Assembly (NCBI RefSeq): GCF_049994355.1
Contig: NZ_CP188257.1
Span: forward strand, 2,852,001 to 2,916,000
Direction: 5' to 3'
From: Angustibacter sp049994355
GTDB taxonomy: Bacteria > Actinomycetota > Actinomycetes > Actinomycetales > Angustibacteraceae
DNA length: 64,000 bases
A model generated the notes under the pieces. It was not told the origin of the DNA and did no database searches. It saw only the letters and a program-made list of their open reading frames with translations. Below are positions 33,203 through 40,680 of the stretch, one piece after another; position 1 is the first letter of the stretch, and the number at the start of each line of letters is the position of its first letter. The position numbers and the translations under genes are program-made.

Positions 33203-33265
33203 CGGCTCGCAGCACCGAGCCCGCCAGCGAACGACCTGTACCAGCGACGAAGGAGAACCCAGCCA

Positions 33266-35218
33266 ATGTCAGAGCGGGTGAAGATGCCGGCCCTCGGCGA
33301 GTCCGTCACCGAGGGGACCGTGACGCGCTGGCTGAAGCAGGTCGGCGACCAGGTCGAGGTCGACGAGCCGCTGCTCGAGGTGTCCACCGACAAGGTCGAC
33401 ACCGAGATCCCGAGCCCGATCGCCGGAACCCTCCAGGAGGTGCTGGTCGGCGAGGACGAGACCGTGCCGGTCGGCGCCGACCTTGCCGTCATCGGTGACG
33501 GGGCGGCCGGGTCCGGCGCGGACGACACCGGCGGCCAGACGAGCTCGGGGGCTGACTCCGGGGCTGACTCCGGGGCGGACTCCGGGGCGGACTCCGAGGC
33601 TGGCTCGGAGCAGGCAGCCGAGCAGGCGAGCGAGCAGCCGGAGCACGAGGAGGCAGCGCCCTCCACCGAGCAGGAGCCGTCGGCACAGACGTCCGAGCCA
33701 GAGCGGTCCGACGAGCCCGAGCCGGAGCAGTCACCGCAGTCCTCTTCGGCGGACTCAGGCGGCGGCGATGGCGGCGGCGACGGCGACGGCAGCGGCAGCG
33801 GCACGACCGTGACCATGCCGGCGCTGGGCGAGTCGGTGACCGAGGGCACAGTCACCCGCTGGCTCAAGGCCGAGGGTGACCAGGTCGACGTCGACGAGCC
33901 GCTGCTCGAAGTCTCCACCGACAAGGTCGACACCGAGATCCCCAGCCCGGTCGCGGGCACCGTCAGCAAGTTGCTGGTGGGCGAGGACGAGACCGTCCCG
34001 GTCGGGGCCGACCTGGCCGTGATCGGCGGTTCTGCCGCCGACTCCGCGGCGGCCGCACCCGCCGCCGAGCCGCAGCAGGCAGCCGAGCCGGAGCCCGAGC
34101 CCGAGCCCGAAGCGGCAGCCGAGCCCGAGCCCGAGCCGGCAGCTGAGCCAGAGCCGCAGCAACAGCAGCAGCCGGCAGCCACCGCACCCGCACCCGCACC
34201 CGCACCCGCACCCACGCCCGCACCCACGCCCGCACCCACGCCCGCACCCGCGGGAGCGACGGCGACCGGTGACGCCTCTGCCTACGTGACGCCGCTGGTG
34301 CGCAAGCTCGCCGCAGAGCACAGTGTCGACCTGGCCAGCGTCTCCGGCACCGGGGTCGGCGGTCGGGTGCGCAAGCAGGACGTGCTGGACGCCGCGGCCG
34401 CCGACAAGGCCGCCGCCGAGAAGGCTGCCGCACCTGCGGCGTCGGAACCCGCCCCGGCTGCTCCCGCGCACGCTGCCAGCGTGCCGGCCAGTGTGTCCGC
34501 CAAGCGCGGCACCACCGAGAAGATGACCCGCCTTCGCCGGCTCATCGCCCAACGCATGGTCGAGTCCCTGCAGACGTCCGCGCAGCTGACCACCGTGATC
34601 GAGGTGGACGTCACCAAGATCGCCCGGCTGCGCCAGCGCGCGAAGAACGACTTCGCGGCCCGCGAGGGTGTGAAGCTGTCGTTCCTGCCCTTCTTCGTGC
34701 AGGCCGCCGTCGAGTCGCTCAAGACGCACCCGACGGTGAACGCGAGCATCGAGGGCGACGAGATCGTCTACCACGCTCAGGAGAACGTCGGCATCGCCGT
34801 GGACACCGACAAGGGGCTGATCGTCCCGGTGATCCGCGACGCGGGCGACCTGAACATCGCCGGGATCGCCCGCAAGATCGCCGACCTCGCCGAGCGGACC
34901 CGCGCCAACAAGATCGCGCCGGACGAGCTCGGCGGCGGCACGTTCACGCTGACCAACACGGGCAGCCGCGGCGCGCTGTTCGACACGCCGATCATCAATA
35001 TGCCGCAGGTCGCGATCCTGGGCACCGGTGCAGTGGTCAAGCGTCCGGTCGTCGTGCAGGACTCCGATGGCGGTGAGACGATCGCGATCCGCTCGATGGT
35101 CTACCTGGCGCTGAGCTACGACCACCGCATCGTGGACGGCGCCGACGCGGCGCGGTTCCTCGTCGCGATGAAGGACCGCCTGGAGGAAGGCGCTTTCGAC
35201 GCCGACATCGGGCTGTGA
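33266..35218 (+). CDS. sucB: Dihydrolipoamide acyltransferase (E2) with two lipoyl domains
   Basis: A 650-residue E2. It carries two lipoyl domains with modified lysines in STDKVDTEIPSP at K43 and K220; the two copies are nearly identical around that site. Each is followed by an Ala/Pro/Glu-rich swinging linker, the first with GADS repeats and the second with Pro-Ala/Thr-Pro repeats. A peripheral E3-binding domain (about 338-375, YVTPLVRKLAAEHSVDLAS) and a catalytic core ending in YDHRIVDGADAARFL follow (H620, D624). In mycobacteria the orthologue (DlaT/SucB) serves pyruvate dehydrogenase. Which 2-oxoacid complex uses it here cannot be told from sequence. Confidence 0.95.
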   Translation: MSERVKMPALGESVTEGTVTRWLKQVGDQVEVDEPLLEVSTDKVDTEIPSPIAGTLQEVLVGEDETVPVGADLAVIGDGAAGSGADDTGGQTSSGADSGADSGADSGADSEAGSEQAAEQASEQPEHEEAAPSTEQEPSAQTSEPERSDEPEPEQSPQSSSADSGGGDGGGDGDGSGSGTTVTMPALGESVTEGTVTRWLKAEGDQVDVDEPLLEVSTDKVDTEIPSPVAGTVSKLLVGEDETVPVGADLAVIGGSAADSAAAAPAAEPQQAAEPEPEPEPEAAAEPEPEPAAEPEPQQQQQPAATAPAPAPAPAPTPAPTPAPTPAPAGATATGDASAYVTPLVRKLAAEHSVDLASVSGTGVGGRVRKQDVLDAAAADKAAAEKAAAPAASEPAPAAPAHAASVPASVSAKRGTTEKMTRLRRLIAQRMVESLQTSAQLTTVIEVDVTKIARLRQRAKNDFAAREGVKLSFLPFFVQAAVESLKTHPTVNASIEGDEIVYHAQENVGIAVDTDKGLIVPVIRDAGDLNIAGIARKIADLAERTRANKIAPDELGGGTFTLTNTGSRGALFDTPIINMPQVAILGTGAVVKRPVVVQDSDGGETIAIRSMVYLALSYDHRIVDGADAARFLVAMKDRLEEGAFDADIGL

Positions 35219-35266
35219 CGCAACGGCCTCCCAGGCCGGGCGCACCGGCGTGGGAGGTGAAGTGAC

Positions 35267-36151
35267 GTGAAGGTCGTGGTGACCGGCTCGTCCGGTCTGG
35301 TGGGCTCAGCCCTCGTGCCGCACCTTCGTGAGCAGGGGCACACGGTGCTGACCCTGGTCCGCCGGACCCCGCAGTCTCGCAACGAGGCACGGTGGGACCC
35401 GGGCGAGGGCCGGATCGACGTCGCCGCCCTGCAGGGCACCGACTGTGTCGTGCACCTGGCCGGGGCGGGCGTGGGAGACCACCGCTGGACCGACTCGTAC
35501 AAGCGCACGATCCTGCGCTCCCGCGTGGACGGCACCTCGCTGATCGCCCGAACCGTCGCCGCGCTCGACCCGGCGCCGCGAGTCCTGGTCACCGCCTCGG
35601 GCATCGACTTCTACCCGGACTCGCCCGACGAGGTGACCGAGGAGTCCCCGCGCGGCAGCGCCTTCCTGAGTGACGTCGTCCAGGCGTGGGAGGGCGCCGC
35701 CGCCCCGGCCGTCGAGGCCGGCGTCAGCGTGTCGCACGCCCGGTCCGCCCTCGTGCTGGCCCCACGGGGCGGGGTGATGAGCCGGCTCGGGCCGTTGGTC
35801 CGGCTGGGCGTGTCCGGACCCATCGGCAGCGGCCGGCAGTGGTGGAGCTGGATCACCCTGGAGGATCACGTCCGGGCGCTGACGCGACTGCTGGACGGCG
35901 ACCTTCCCGGGCCGGTGAACCTGGCCTCACCGGCACCGGCGACGCAGCGGGACCTGATGCGCGCGCTCGCGAGCCAGGTGCACCGCCCCTCGGTGCTGCC
36001 GGTGCCCGAGATCGCCGTGCGCGCAGCGATCGGGCAGTTCGCTGAGACCGTCGTGGCCAGCCACCGGGTCGTGCCGCGGCGGCTGCTGGACGCCGGGTTC
36101 ACTTTCCGGCACCCGACGCTGGCCGAGGCTGCCCCGTGGGTGATGGGCTGA
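35267..36151 (+). CDS. TIGR01777-family NAD(P)-dependent epimerase/oxidoreductase
   Basis: A 294-residue Rossmann protein with VVVTGSSGLVGSALVPHL (nucleotide-binding glycine motif), CVVHLAGAGVGDHRWTDSYK and SRVDGTSLIARTVAAL. These last two blocks define the TIGR01777 subfamily of unknown substrate. A C-terminal DUF1731-like tail contains ALASQVHRPSVLPVPE and VVPRRLLDAGFTFRHP. In mycobacteria the same gene (Rv2216) lies between dlaT and lipB. The start is GTG 35267. The last 53 bp overlap the end of the convergent kinase gene. Confidence 0.9.
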   Translation: MKVVVTGSSGLVGSALVPHLREQGHTVLTLVRRTPQSRNEARWDPGEGRIDVAALQGTDCVVHLAGAGVGDHRWTDSYKRTILRSRVDGTSLIARTVAALDPAPRVLVTASGIDFYPDSPDEVTEESPRGSAFLSDVVQAWEGAAAPAVEAGVSVSHARSALVLAPRGGVMSRLGPLVRLGVSGPIGSGRQWWSWITLEDHVRALTRLLDGDLPGPVNLASPAPATQRDLMRALASQVHRPSVLPVPEIAVRAAIGQFAETVVASHRVVPRRLLDAGFTFRHPTLAEAAPWVMG

Positions 36152-37595
36152 CGGCGGCGACCTGCCAGCCCCGTTCGGTGCGCCGCAACGACAGCCGGGA
36201 TCGCCGCTCGGGCAAGGCAGCGACGTGCCGCAGCGCGGTGCCGGCCTCGTCCACGACGTCGTAGGCCGACTCGTCCACGACCACATCGACGGTGGCGCGG
36301 TCCGAGCCGGAGGTGAGCACGGTGGCCCGTCGCGGCACCAGCGTCAACCCGCGGTAGCTCAGGCAGCGAGCGGCCAGGTCGGCCAGCAGAGCCTGGTCCT
36401 GAAGGTCGGCGGCTGAACCCGGCACCGAACCCGCCAGACCAGGAGCCGCTCGCACGCCGCAGCGTCCCGGTGCGCGACCGAACGCACCCGCCCTGCTGCT
36501 GGCCAGACCGACGAGCATCGCGAGGGTCGGGGCCTGCTCCGCGGACGTCGTGGCCCTGCTGGCCGCGGCCGAACCCACGGGTGGCGCGGTTGCGGCAGCC
36601 GAGGACTCCGCCTGCCCGTCGAGCAGCACGACCGCACCCCCGACCGCCACCGCCAGTGCGACCGCGCTGCAGGCGACGGAGACCGGGCGGGCCCGCACGC
36701 GACGCGTCCTGTGCAACCGGTGCCTGGGCGCACGGTCGTCAGGGTCAGCCAGCACCTGCGCCGCCACCCTGCGGGTCAGGCCGCCGTCCACCGGCGAGCC
36801 GCCGGGTCGCCATACCGGCTCAGCGGAGACGGCAGCGTGCAGTGCCCGGGCGAGCTCCAGGGGCGTCGGACGACTGGTCGGCGAGGGATCGAGCGCCGAC
36901 TGAACGGCCGCGACCAGCTCGGCCGGTGCCTGGGGCGCTGCGCTGGCGAGCGACGGACGACACATCGGTGTCGGCGGCGGCTCACCGCACAGCGCGAACC
37001 AGGCGAGCGCGCCGAGCCCGTAGACGTCGCTGGCCGGCCCGGCAGGGGCGCCGTCGAGCAGGACAGGGTCGAGGAAGCCGGGCGTGCCGAACACCTCCTG
37101 CCGCGCGACGCCGGTCAGCCGGACCGTGCCGAGGTCGCTCAGGTACGGCCGGCCGCCGCGGTCGAACAGGACGTTGCCCGAGGCGAGGTCGCCGTGCTGG
37201 ATGCCCGCCGCGTGCAGCTCGCTCAGCGCCTGGGCCAACGGAGCCACCACGGTGACCACCTCACCTGGGCGCAGGCGGCCGCGGGCGGCCACCACGCTGG
37301 CCAGGGAGCCGCCGTCCAGCAGGTCGGTGACGAGGGCGAGACGGCCGTCGGCCAACGGGACGGCGTCGCGCAGCGAGAGCACGTGCGGGTGTCGCACGGC
37401 GCGCAGGACCGCGAGCTCGCGGTCGGCGGCCGGCCCGGCGCGCACCACCTTGACCGCCACCTGGGAGCCCGTCGCCCTCGGCGCGGCCGCCCACACGACG
37501 GAGCTGGCACCGCCGCCGATCCGCCGTTGGACGCGGTAGCCAGGAACCTCGGGCGGCGCGGCGAGGTCGGCTGCATCCGGTGCGAGAGAGGTCAT
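36099..37595 (-). CDS. Membrane-anchored serine/threonine protein kinase
   Basis: A 498-residue kinase. It has a glycine-rich loop IGGGASSVVW, the ATP-binding Lys49 in VAVKVV, catalytic loop HGDLASGNVLF (D136, N141) and metal motif SDLG (D154). The usual HRDLKPxN is altered to HGDLASGN and DFG to DLG, both tolerated in some bacterial kinases. An activation segment with GTPGFLDPVLL follows. A basic stretch leads to one transmembrane helix (about 305-325) and a 170-residue outer domain unlike PASTA. ATG 37595 fits the domain. It converges with the epimerase and begins the block absent from the mycobacterial order. Confidence 0.9.
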   Translation of the reverse strand: MTSLAPDAADLAAPPEVPGYRVQRRIGGGASSVVWAAAPRATGSQVAVKVVRAGPAADRELAVLRAVRHPHVLSLRDAVPLADGRLALVTDLLDGGSLASVVAARGRLRPGEVVTVVAPLAQALSELHAAGIQHGDLASGNVLFDRGGRPYLSDLGTVRLTGVARQEVFGTPGFLDPVLLDGAPAGPASDVYGLGALAWFALCGEPPPTPMCRPSLASAAPQAPAELVAAVQSALDPSPTSRPTPLELARALHAAVSAEPVWRPGGSPVDGGLTRRVAAQVLADPDDRAPRHRLHRTRRVRARPVSVACSAVALAVAVGGAVVLLDGQAESSAAATAPPVGSAAASRATTSAEQAPTLAMLVGLASSRAGAFGRAPGRCGVRAAPGLAGSVPGSAADLQDQALLADLAARCLSYRGLTLVPRRATVLTSGSDRATVDVVVDESAYDVVDEAGTALRHVAALPERRSRLSLRRTERGWQVAAVSPSPTGQPRPASGAGK

Positions 37596-37777
37596 GCGGC
37601 CTAGCCTGCCGGATTTGCGCCGGTGGCCGCGGGCGTTGTCCACAGGCTGCGGGTAGCGTCGCGCCGGCAGGGTCGAAGGCCGGGTGCGCGCAGACCGCGC
37701 GGCCGTGCTCGGTCCTGGCTCGACTAGGTTTGCCCGACCGACCCGATACTCACAACCCGACCCCGCGGAGGACCTGC

Positions 37778-38509
37778 GTGCCCGCTGACCAGCCCACGAT
37801 CCTGGCGACGTCTGGGGGCTACGTGCCCGCGGACCGGCACCGGCTCGACTTCGGGCCTCTGGTGCACCACGCGGTCGAGCTCTCCGGGACGACGTCCCGC
37901 CCGCGGGTCTGCCACCTGGGCACGGCGGGCGGTGACCAGCGCTGGTTCCAGGCTGAGCTGGACGACGCCGGGCGCAGCGCCGGGTTCGACCTGACCCACC
38001 TGTCCCTGTTCACCATGCCTTCGGTCGAGGACGCCGAGGAGCACCTGCTGTCGCAGGACGTGGTCTGGGTCAACGGCGGTTCGGTGGCTAACCTGCTGGC
38101 CGTCTGGCGGGTGCACGACCTGGACCGGATCTTCCGCCGCGTCTGGCAGGCGGGCGTGGTGCTGGCCGGGGTGTCGGCCGGCTCGATCTGCTGGTTCGTC
38201 GGCGGCACCACGGACTCCTTCGGCCCCGAGCTGCGTGCCGTCACCAACGGCCTGGCCTTCCTGCCCTACGGCAACGGTGTGCACTACGACAGCGAGGAGC
38301 GGCGGCGCCCGTTGGTGCACCGCCTGGTGGCCGACGGCACGTTGCCCGTGACGCACTGCAGCGACGACGGCGTGGGCCTGCTGTACCGCGGGACCGAGCT
38401 CGTCGAGGCGGTCACCGAGCAGCGCGGCAAGGGTGCGTACGTCGTGACCCGCGACGGGGACCGAGCCATCGAGGAGCGGATCGAGCCGCGGCTGCTGCCC
38501 GGCACCTGA
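37778..38509 (+). CDS. Peptidase E-like (S51) serine peptidase
   Basis: A 243-residue S51 family member. The nucleophile Ser is in LAGVSAGSICWF, and QDVVWVNGGSVANLLAVW is the conserved preceding block. GGTTDSFG and NGLAFLPYGNGVHYDSEERR line the predicted pocket. Family members cleave Asp-X dipeptides (PepE) or process cyanophycin; the substrate here is unknown. I start it at GTG 37778, preceded by GCGGAGGA. It is divergent from the kinase gene across a 182-bp gap. The window shows no cyanophycin synthetase, so dipeptidase is the safer reading. Confidence 0.88.
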   Translation: MPADQPTILATSGGYVPADRHRLDFGPLVHHAVELSGTTSRPRVCHLGTAGGDQRWFQAELDDAGRSAGFDLTHLSLFTMPSVEDAEEHLLSQDVVWVNGGSVANLLAVWRVHDLDRIFRRVWQAGVVLAGVSAGSICWFVGGTTDSFGPELRAVTNGLAFLPYGNGVHYDSEERRRPLVHRLVADGTLPVTHCSDDGVGLLYRGTELVEAVTEQRGKGAYVVTRDGDRAIEERIEPRLLPGT

Positions 38510-38527
38510 CCCCTTGCCAGCAGCGAA

Positions 38528-38564
38528 TGGTCGCCCTAGAGTAACCGTTACCCATGAGCGACCA
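38528..38564. promoter_or_regulatory. Concentric palindrome over the arsR-type start codon
   Basis: An inner GTAACcGTTAC (38541-38551) is nested inside TGGTCGC (38528-38534) and GCGACCA (38558-38564). Both share the same centre at 38546. The element spans the presumed promoter and the ATG at 38554, where no ribosome binding site is visible, so a leaderless, autoregulated transcript is likely. Confidence 0.6.
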
Positions 38565-38871
38565 ATCAGCTGCCCTCGCCCTCGACGCCCTCGGTGACCC
38601 GATGCGCCGCGAGCTGCTGGTCGTCCTGCGGGACGGCGCACTGCCGGTCGGCGAGCTCGCCGCCCGGATGCCGATCGGCCGACCTGCCGTGAGCAAGCAC
38701 CTCAAGGTGCTCGAAGGCGCCGGGCTGGTCGAGCACCGCTCCGAGGGCACCCGCAACCTGTACGCCCTGGCGCCCGCCGGGCTGGTGCCGCTGCAGCAGT
38801 GGCTGATCGGTCTGTGGGACACCGCCCTGGCCTCGTTCGCCGCCCATCTCGAGCAAGGACACCGACCATGA
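38554..38871 (+). CDS. ArsR-family winged-helix repressor
   Basis: A 105-residue regulator. LALDALGDPMRRELLVVL opens the fold. The recognition helix region LAARMPIGRPAVSKHLKVLEGAGLVEH is typical of ArsR/SmtB, followed by the wing RSEGTRNLYAL. No metal-binding cysteine motif (CxC) is present, so it belongs to the non-metal group that usually controls a neighbouring SRPBCC gene. Its stop overlaps the next ATG (ATGA). A palindrome lies across its own start, suggesting autorepression. Confidence 0.93.
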   Translation: MSDQSAALALDALGDPMRRELLVVLRDGALPVGELAARMPIGRPAVSKHLKVLEGAGLVEHRSEGTRNLYALAPAGLVPLQQWLIGLWDTALASFAAHLEQGHRP

Positions 38872-39623
38872 CCATCGCACCCGTCCGCCGCGAGATCCGG
38901 GTCGCCGCCGACCCCGCCACCGCGTACGCCGTCTTCACCGCGCACCTCGGCTCCTGGTGGCCGCTCGGCCAGTTCAGCGTGCACGGCGCCACCGCGTCGG
39001 TCGCGTTCGAGGGTGACGAGATCGTCGAGCGGTCCACGGACGGCCAGGTCAGCATCTGGGCCGAGGTGCTCGAGCGGTCAGCGCCGGACCTGCTGCGACT
39101 GGCCTGGCACCCGGGCCAAGGCTCCGACCAGGCCACCGAGCTCGAGGTGACGTTCCGGGCGGACGGTGACGCGACCGTCGTCCGGCTGCTGCACACCGGC
39201 TGGGAGCGGCTGGCCGAGCCGCAGCGGGCGGCTGACAGCTACGCCCACGGCTGGGTCGCAGTCGTCGACTGCTACGGCGACCGGGTGGGCACGGGCGACG
39301 GCCAAGCGGACGGCGCCCCCGCCGAAGAGTGGTTCGTCCTGGAGCACCGCCCCGGCCCCGCCGCGCAGGTCGGCACACCACTGTTCCAACAGCCCCTGTT
39401 CGCCGAGCACATCGCGTTCCTGGGCCGGCTCGCCGACGGCGGCCTGCTCGTGGCGGCCGGACCGCTGCCTGACGAGGTCGGCAGCGGGATGGCGGTGGTC
39501 CGGGTCCCGGCGCGCGCGAGCGGCGTCGACGTCCGAACGCTGGCCACCACGGACGACCTGTCGGTCAAGGGCGAGCTGCTCACCGTGGCGGTCCGCCCCT
39601 GGCGGGTGCAGCTGACCGGCTGA
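38868..39623 (+). CDS. SRPBCC (AHSA1-like) domain fused to a YCII-like domain
   Basis: A 251-residue fusion. The N-terminal half is an AHSA1-type SRPBCC cavity protein: VRREIRVAADPATAYAVFT, GSWWPLGQFSVHG and WAEVLERSAPDLLRLAWHPG, ending near YAHGWVAVVDCYG. The C-terminal half (about 155-250) has WFVLEHRPGP and the YCII-like HIAFLGRLADGGLLVAAGPLPDE. Pairs of ArsR regulator and SRPBCC protein are common; a YCII tail on the latter is less so. Both domains bind small hydrophobic or reactive ligands, but the ligand is unknown. Coupled to the repressor by ATGA. Confidence 0.88.
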   Translation: MTIAPVRREIRVAADPATAYAVFTAHLGSWWPLGQFSVHGATASVAFEGDEIVERSTDGQVSIWAEVLERSAPDLLRLAWHPGQGSDQATELEVTFRADGDATVVRLLHTGWERLAEPQRAADSYAHGWVAVVDCYGDRVGTGDGQADGAPAEEWFVLEHRPGPAAQVGTPLFQQPLFAEHIAFLGRLADGGLLVAAGPLPDEVGSGMAVVRVPARASGVDVRTLATTDDLSVKGELLTVAVRPWRVQLTG

Positions 39624-39654
39624 CCGCGCTCACCGCGAGGGACAGGCGCGGGAC

Positions 39655-40680
39655 TCAGGGGCGGACGGCCACCACGGCGCCGTCCGCCGCGCTGACCCGC
39701 GCGCCGTCCAGCACCCGCAGGACGTGCACCGCGTCGCGGGGGTCCACCGGCATCGGCTCGCCGGACCTCAGCGCGCTCACCACCGCCGCGTAGAAGTCGC
39801 CGGCCTCGCCGGCTGCGCGCGGCACCGGCGTCCGCTGCTCGCCGGCGACGAGCCAGCCGCAGTGCTCGTCGTCCAGGTCGCCCAGGTCGGCGAAAGCGGT
39901 CGGCTCGGCCTCGAACGAGGTGACCACGTAGCTGCCCTCCCGGCCCAGCACCCGGGTACGCGGCCCGGGCGCGCCGGCCACCGACAGCGCCCCGAGGTGG
40001 CTGCGCACCCCGTTCGAGTGACGCAGCGCGAGGAACACGTCGTCCTCGGCCTTGGTGGTGTGCGCGGCCATCTCCGCGTACACGTGGGAGACCGGTCCGA
40101 ACAGCTGGACGGCGGAGTCGACCAGGTGGCTGTGCAGGTCCAGCAGCAGCCCGCCACCTTGTTCGGCCGGTGCGTTCTCCCGCCAGCGGTCCTTCGGCTC
40201 GGGACGCCAGCGCTCCCAGCGCCGTTCGAACCGGAACACCTCCCCCAGCGCGTTCTCGGCGAGCAGCCGGCGCAGGGTCAGCTGCTCGGCGTCCCAGCGA
40301 CGGTTCTGGAAGACGGTCAGCGGGACGCCCAGGTCCAGCGAGGTCTGCAGCACACGCGCCGCCTGGTCGGCGTCCGTGCCCAGCGGCTTGTCGACGACGA
40401 CCGGTAGTCCGGCGTTCAGACAGGCGATGGCCTGCTCGGCGTGCACCCCGGTGGGGCTGGCCAGGACCACGAGGTCGAGCCGGTGCGGGTCGCCGAGCAT
40501 GGCGGCCACCGAGGACAGGCAGGTGGCGTCCGGCCAGTCCTGCGCGACCTGTGCCCGGCGGGTGGGATCGGAGGTGACCGCCCGTACGACGTCCAGCCCC
40601 GCCGCACGTAGCAGCGGGCTGTGGAACTGCGCGCCGGCCAGGCCGTAGCCGACCAGGCCGACTCGCAGTCGGCCGTTCAC
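39655..40680 (-). CDS. Gfo/Idh/MocA-family NAD(P)-dependent oxidoreductase
   Basis: A 341-residue oxidoreductase. The Rossmann start LRVGLVGYGLAGAQFHSPLL leads to LVVLASPTGVHAEQAIACL and the DKPLG (VVVDKPLGTDADQAA) motif containing the conserved catalytic Lys. The C-terminal half matches the Gfo/Idh C-terminal fold (GGGLLLDLHSHLVDSAVQLFG). Such enzymes oxidise sugars or inositols; the substrate is not evident. The start ATG overlaps the stop of the upstream MMPL gene (40677-40680), so the two are likely co-expressed despite unrelated families. Confidence 0.92.
   Translation of the reverse strand: MNGRLRVGLVGYGLAGAQFHSPLLRAAGLDVVRAVTSDPTRRAQVAQDWPDATCLSSVAAMLGDPHRLDLVVLASPTGVHAEQAIACLNAGLPVVVDKPLGTDADQAARVLQTSLDLGVPLTVFQNRRWDAEQLTLRRLLAENALGEVFRFERRWERWRPEPKDRWRENAPAEQGGGLLLDLHSHLVDSAVQLFGPVSHVYAEMAAHTTKAEDDVFLALRHSNGVRSHLGALSVAGAPGPRTRVLGREGSYVVTSFEAEPTAFADLGDLDDEHCGWLVAGEQRTPVPRAAGEAGDFYAAVVSALRSGEPMPVDPRDAVHVLRVLDGARVSAADGAVVAVRP

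Noticed and set aside
37636..37644. TTGTCCACA, a perfect DnaA-box sequence between the kinase and peptidase E genes
   Set aside because: Single copy, no cluster of boxes, no dnaA/dnaN and no AT-rich segment nearby, so it is not a replication origin.
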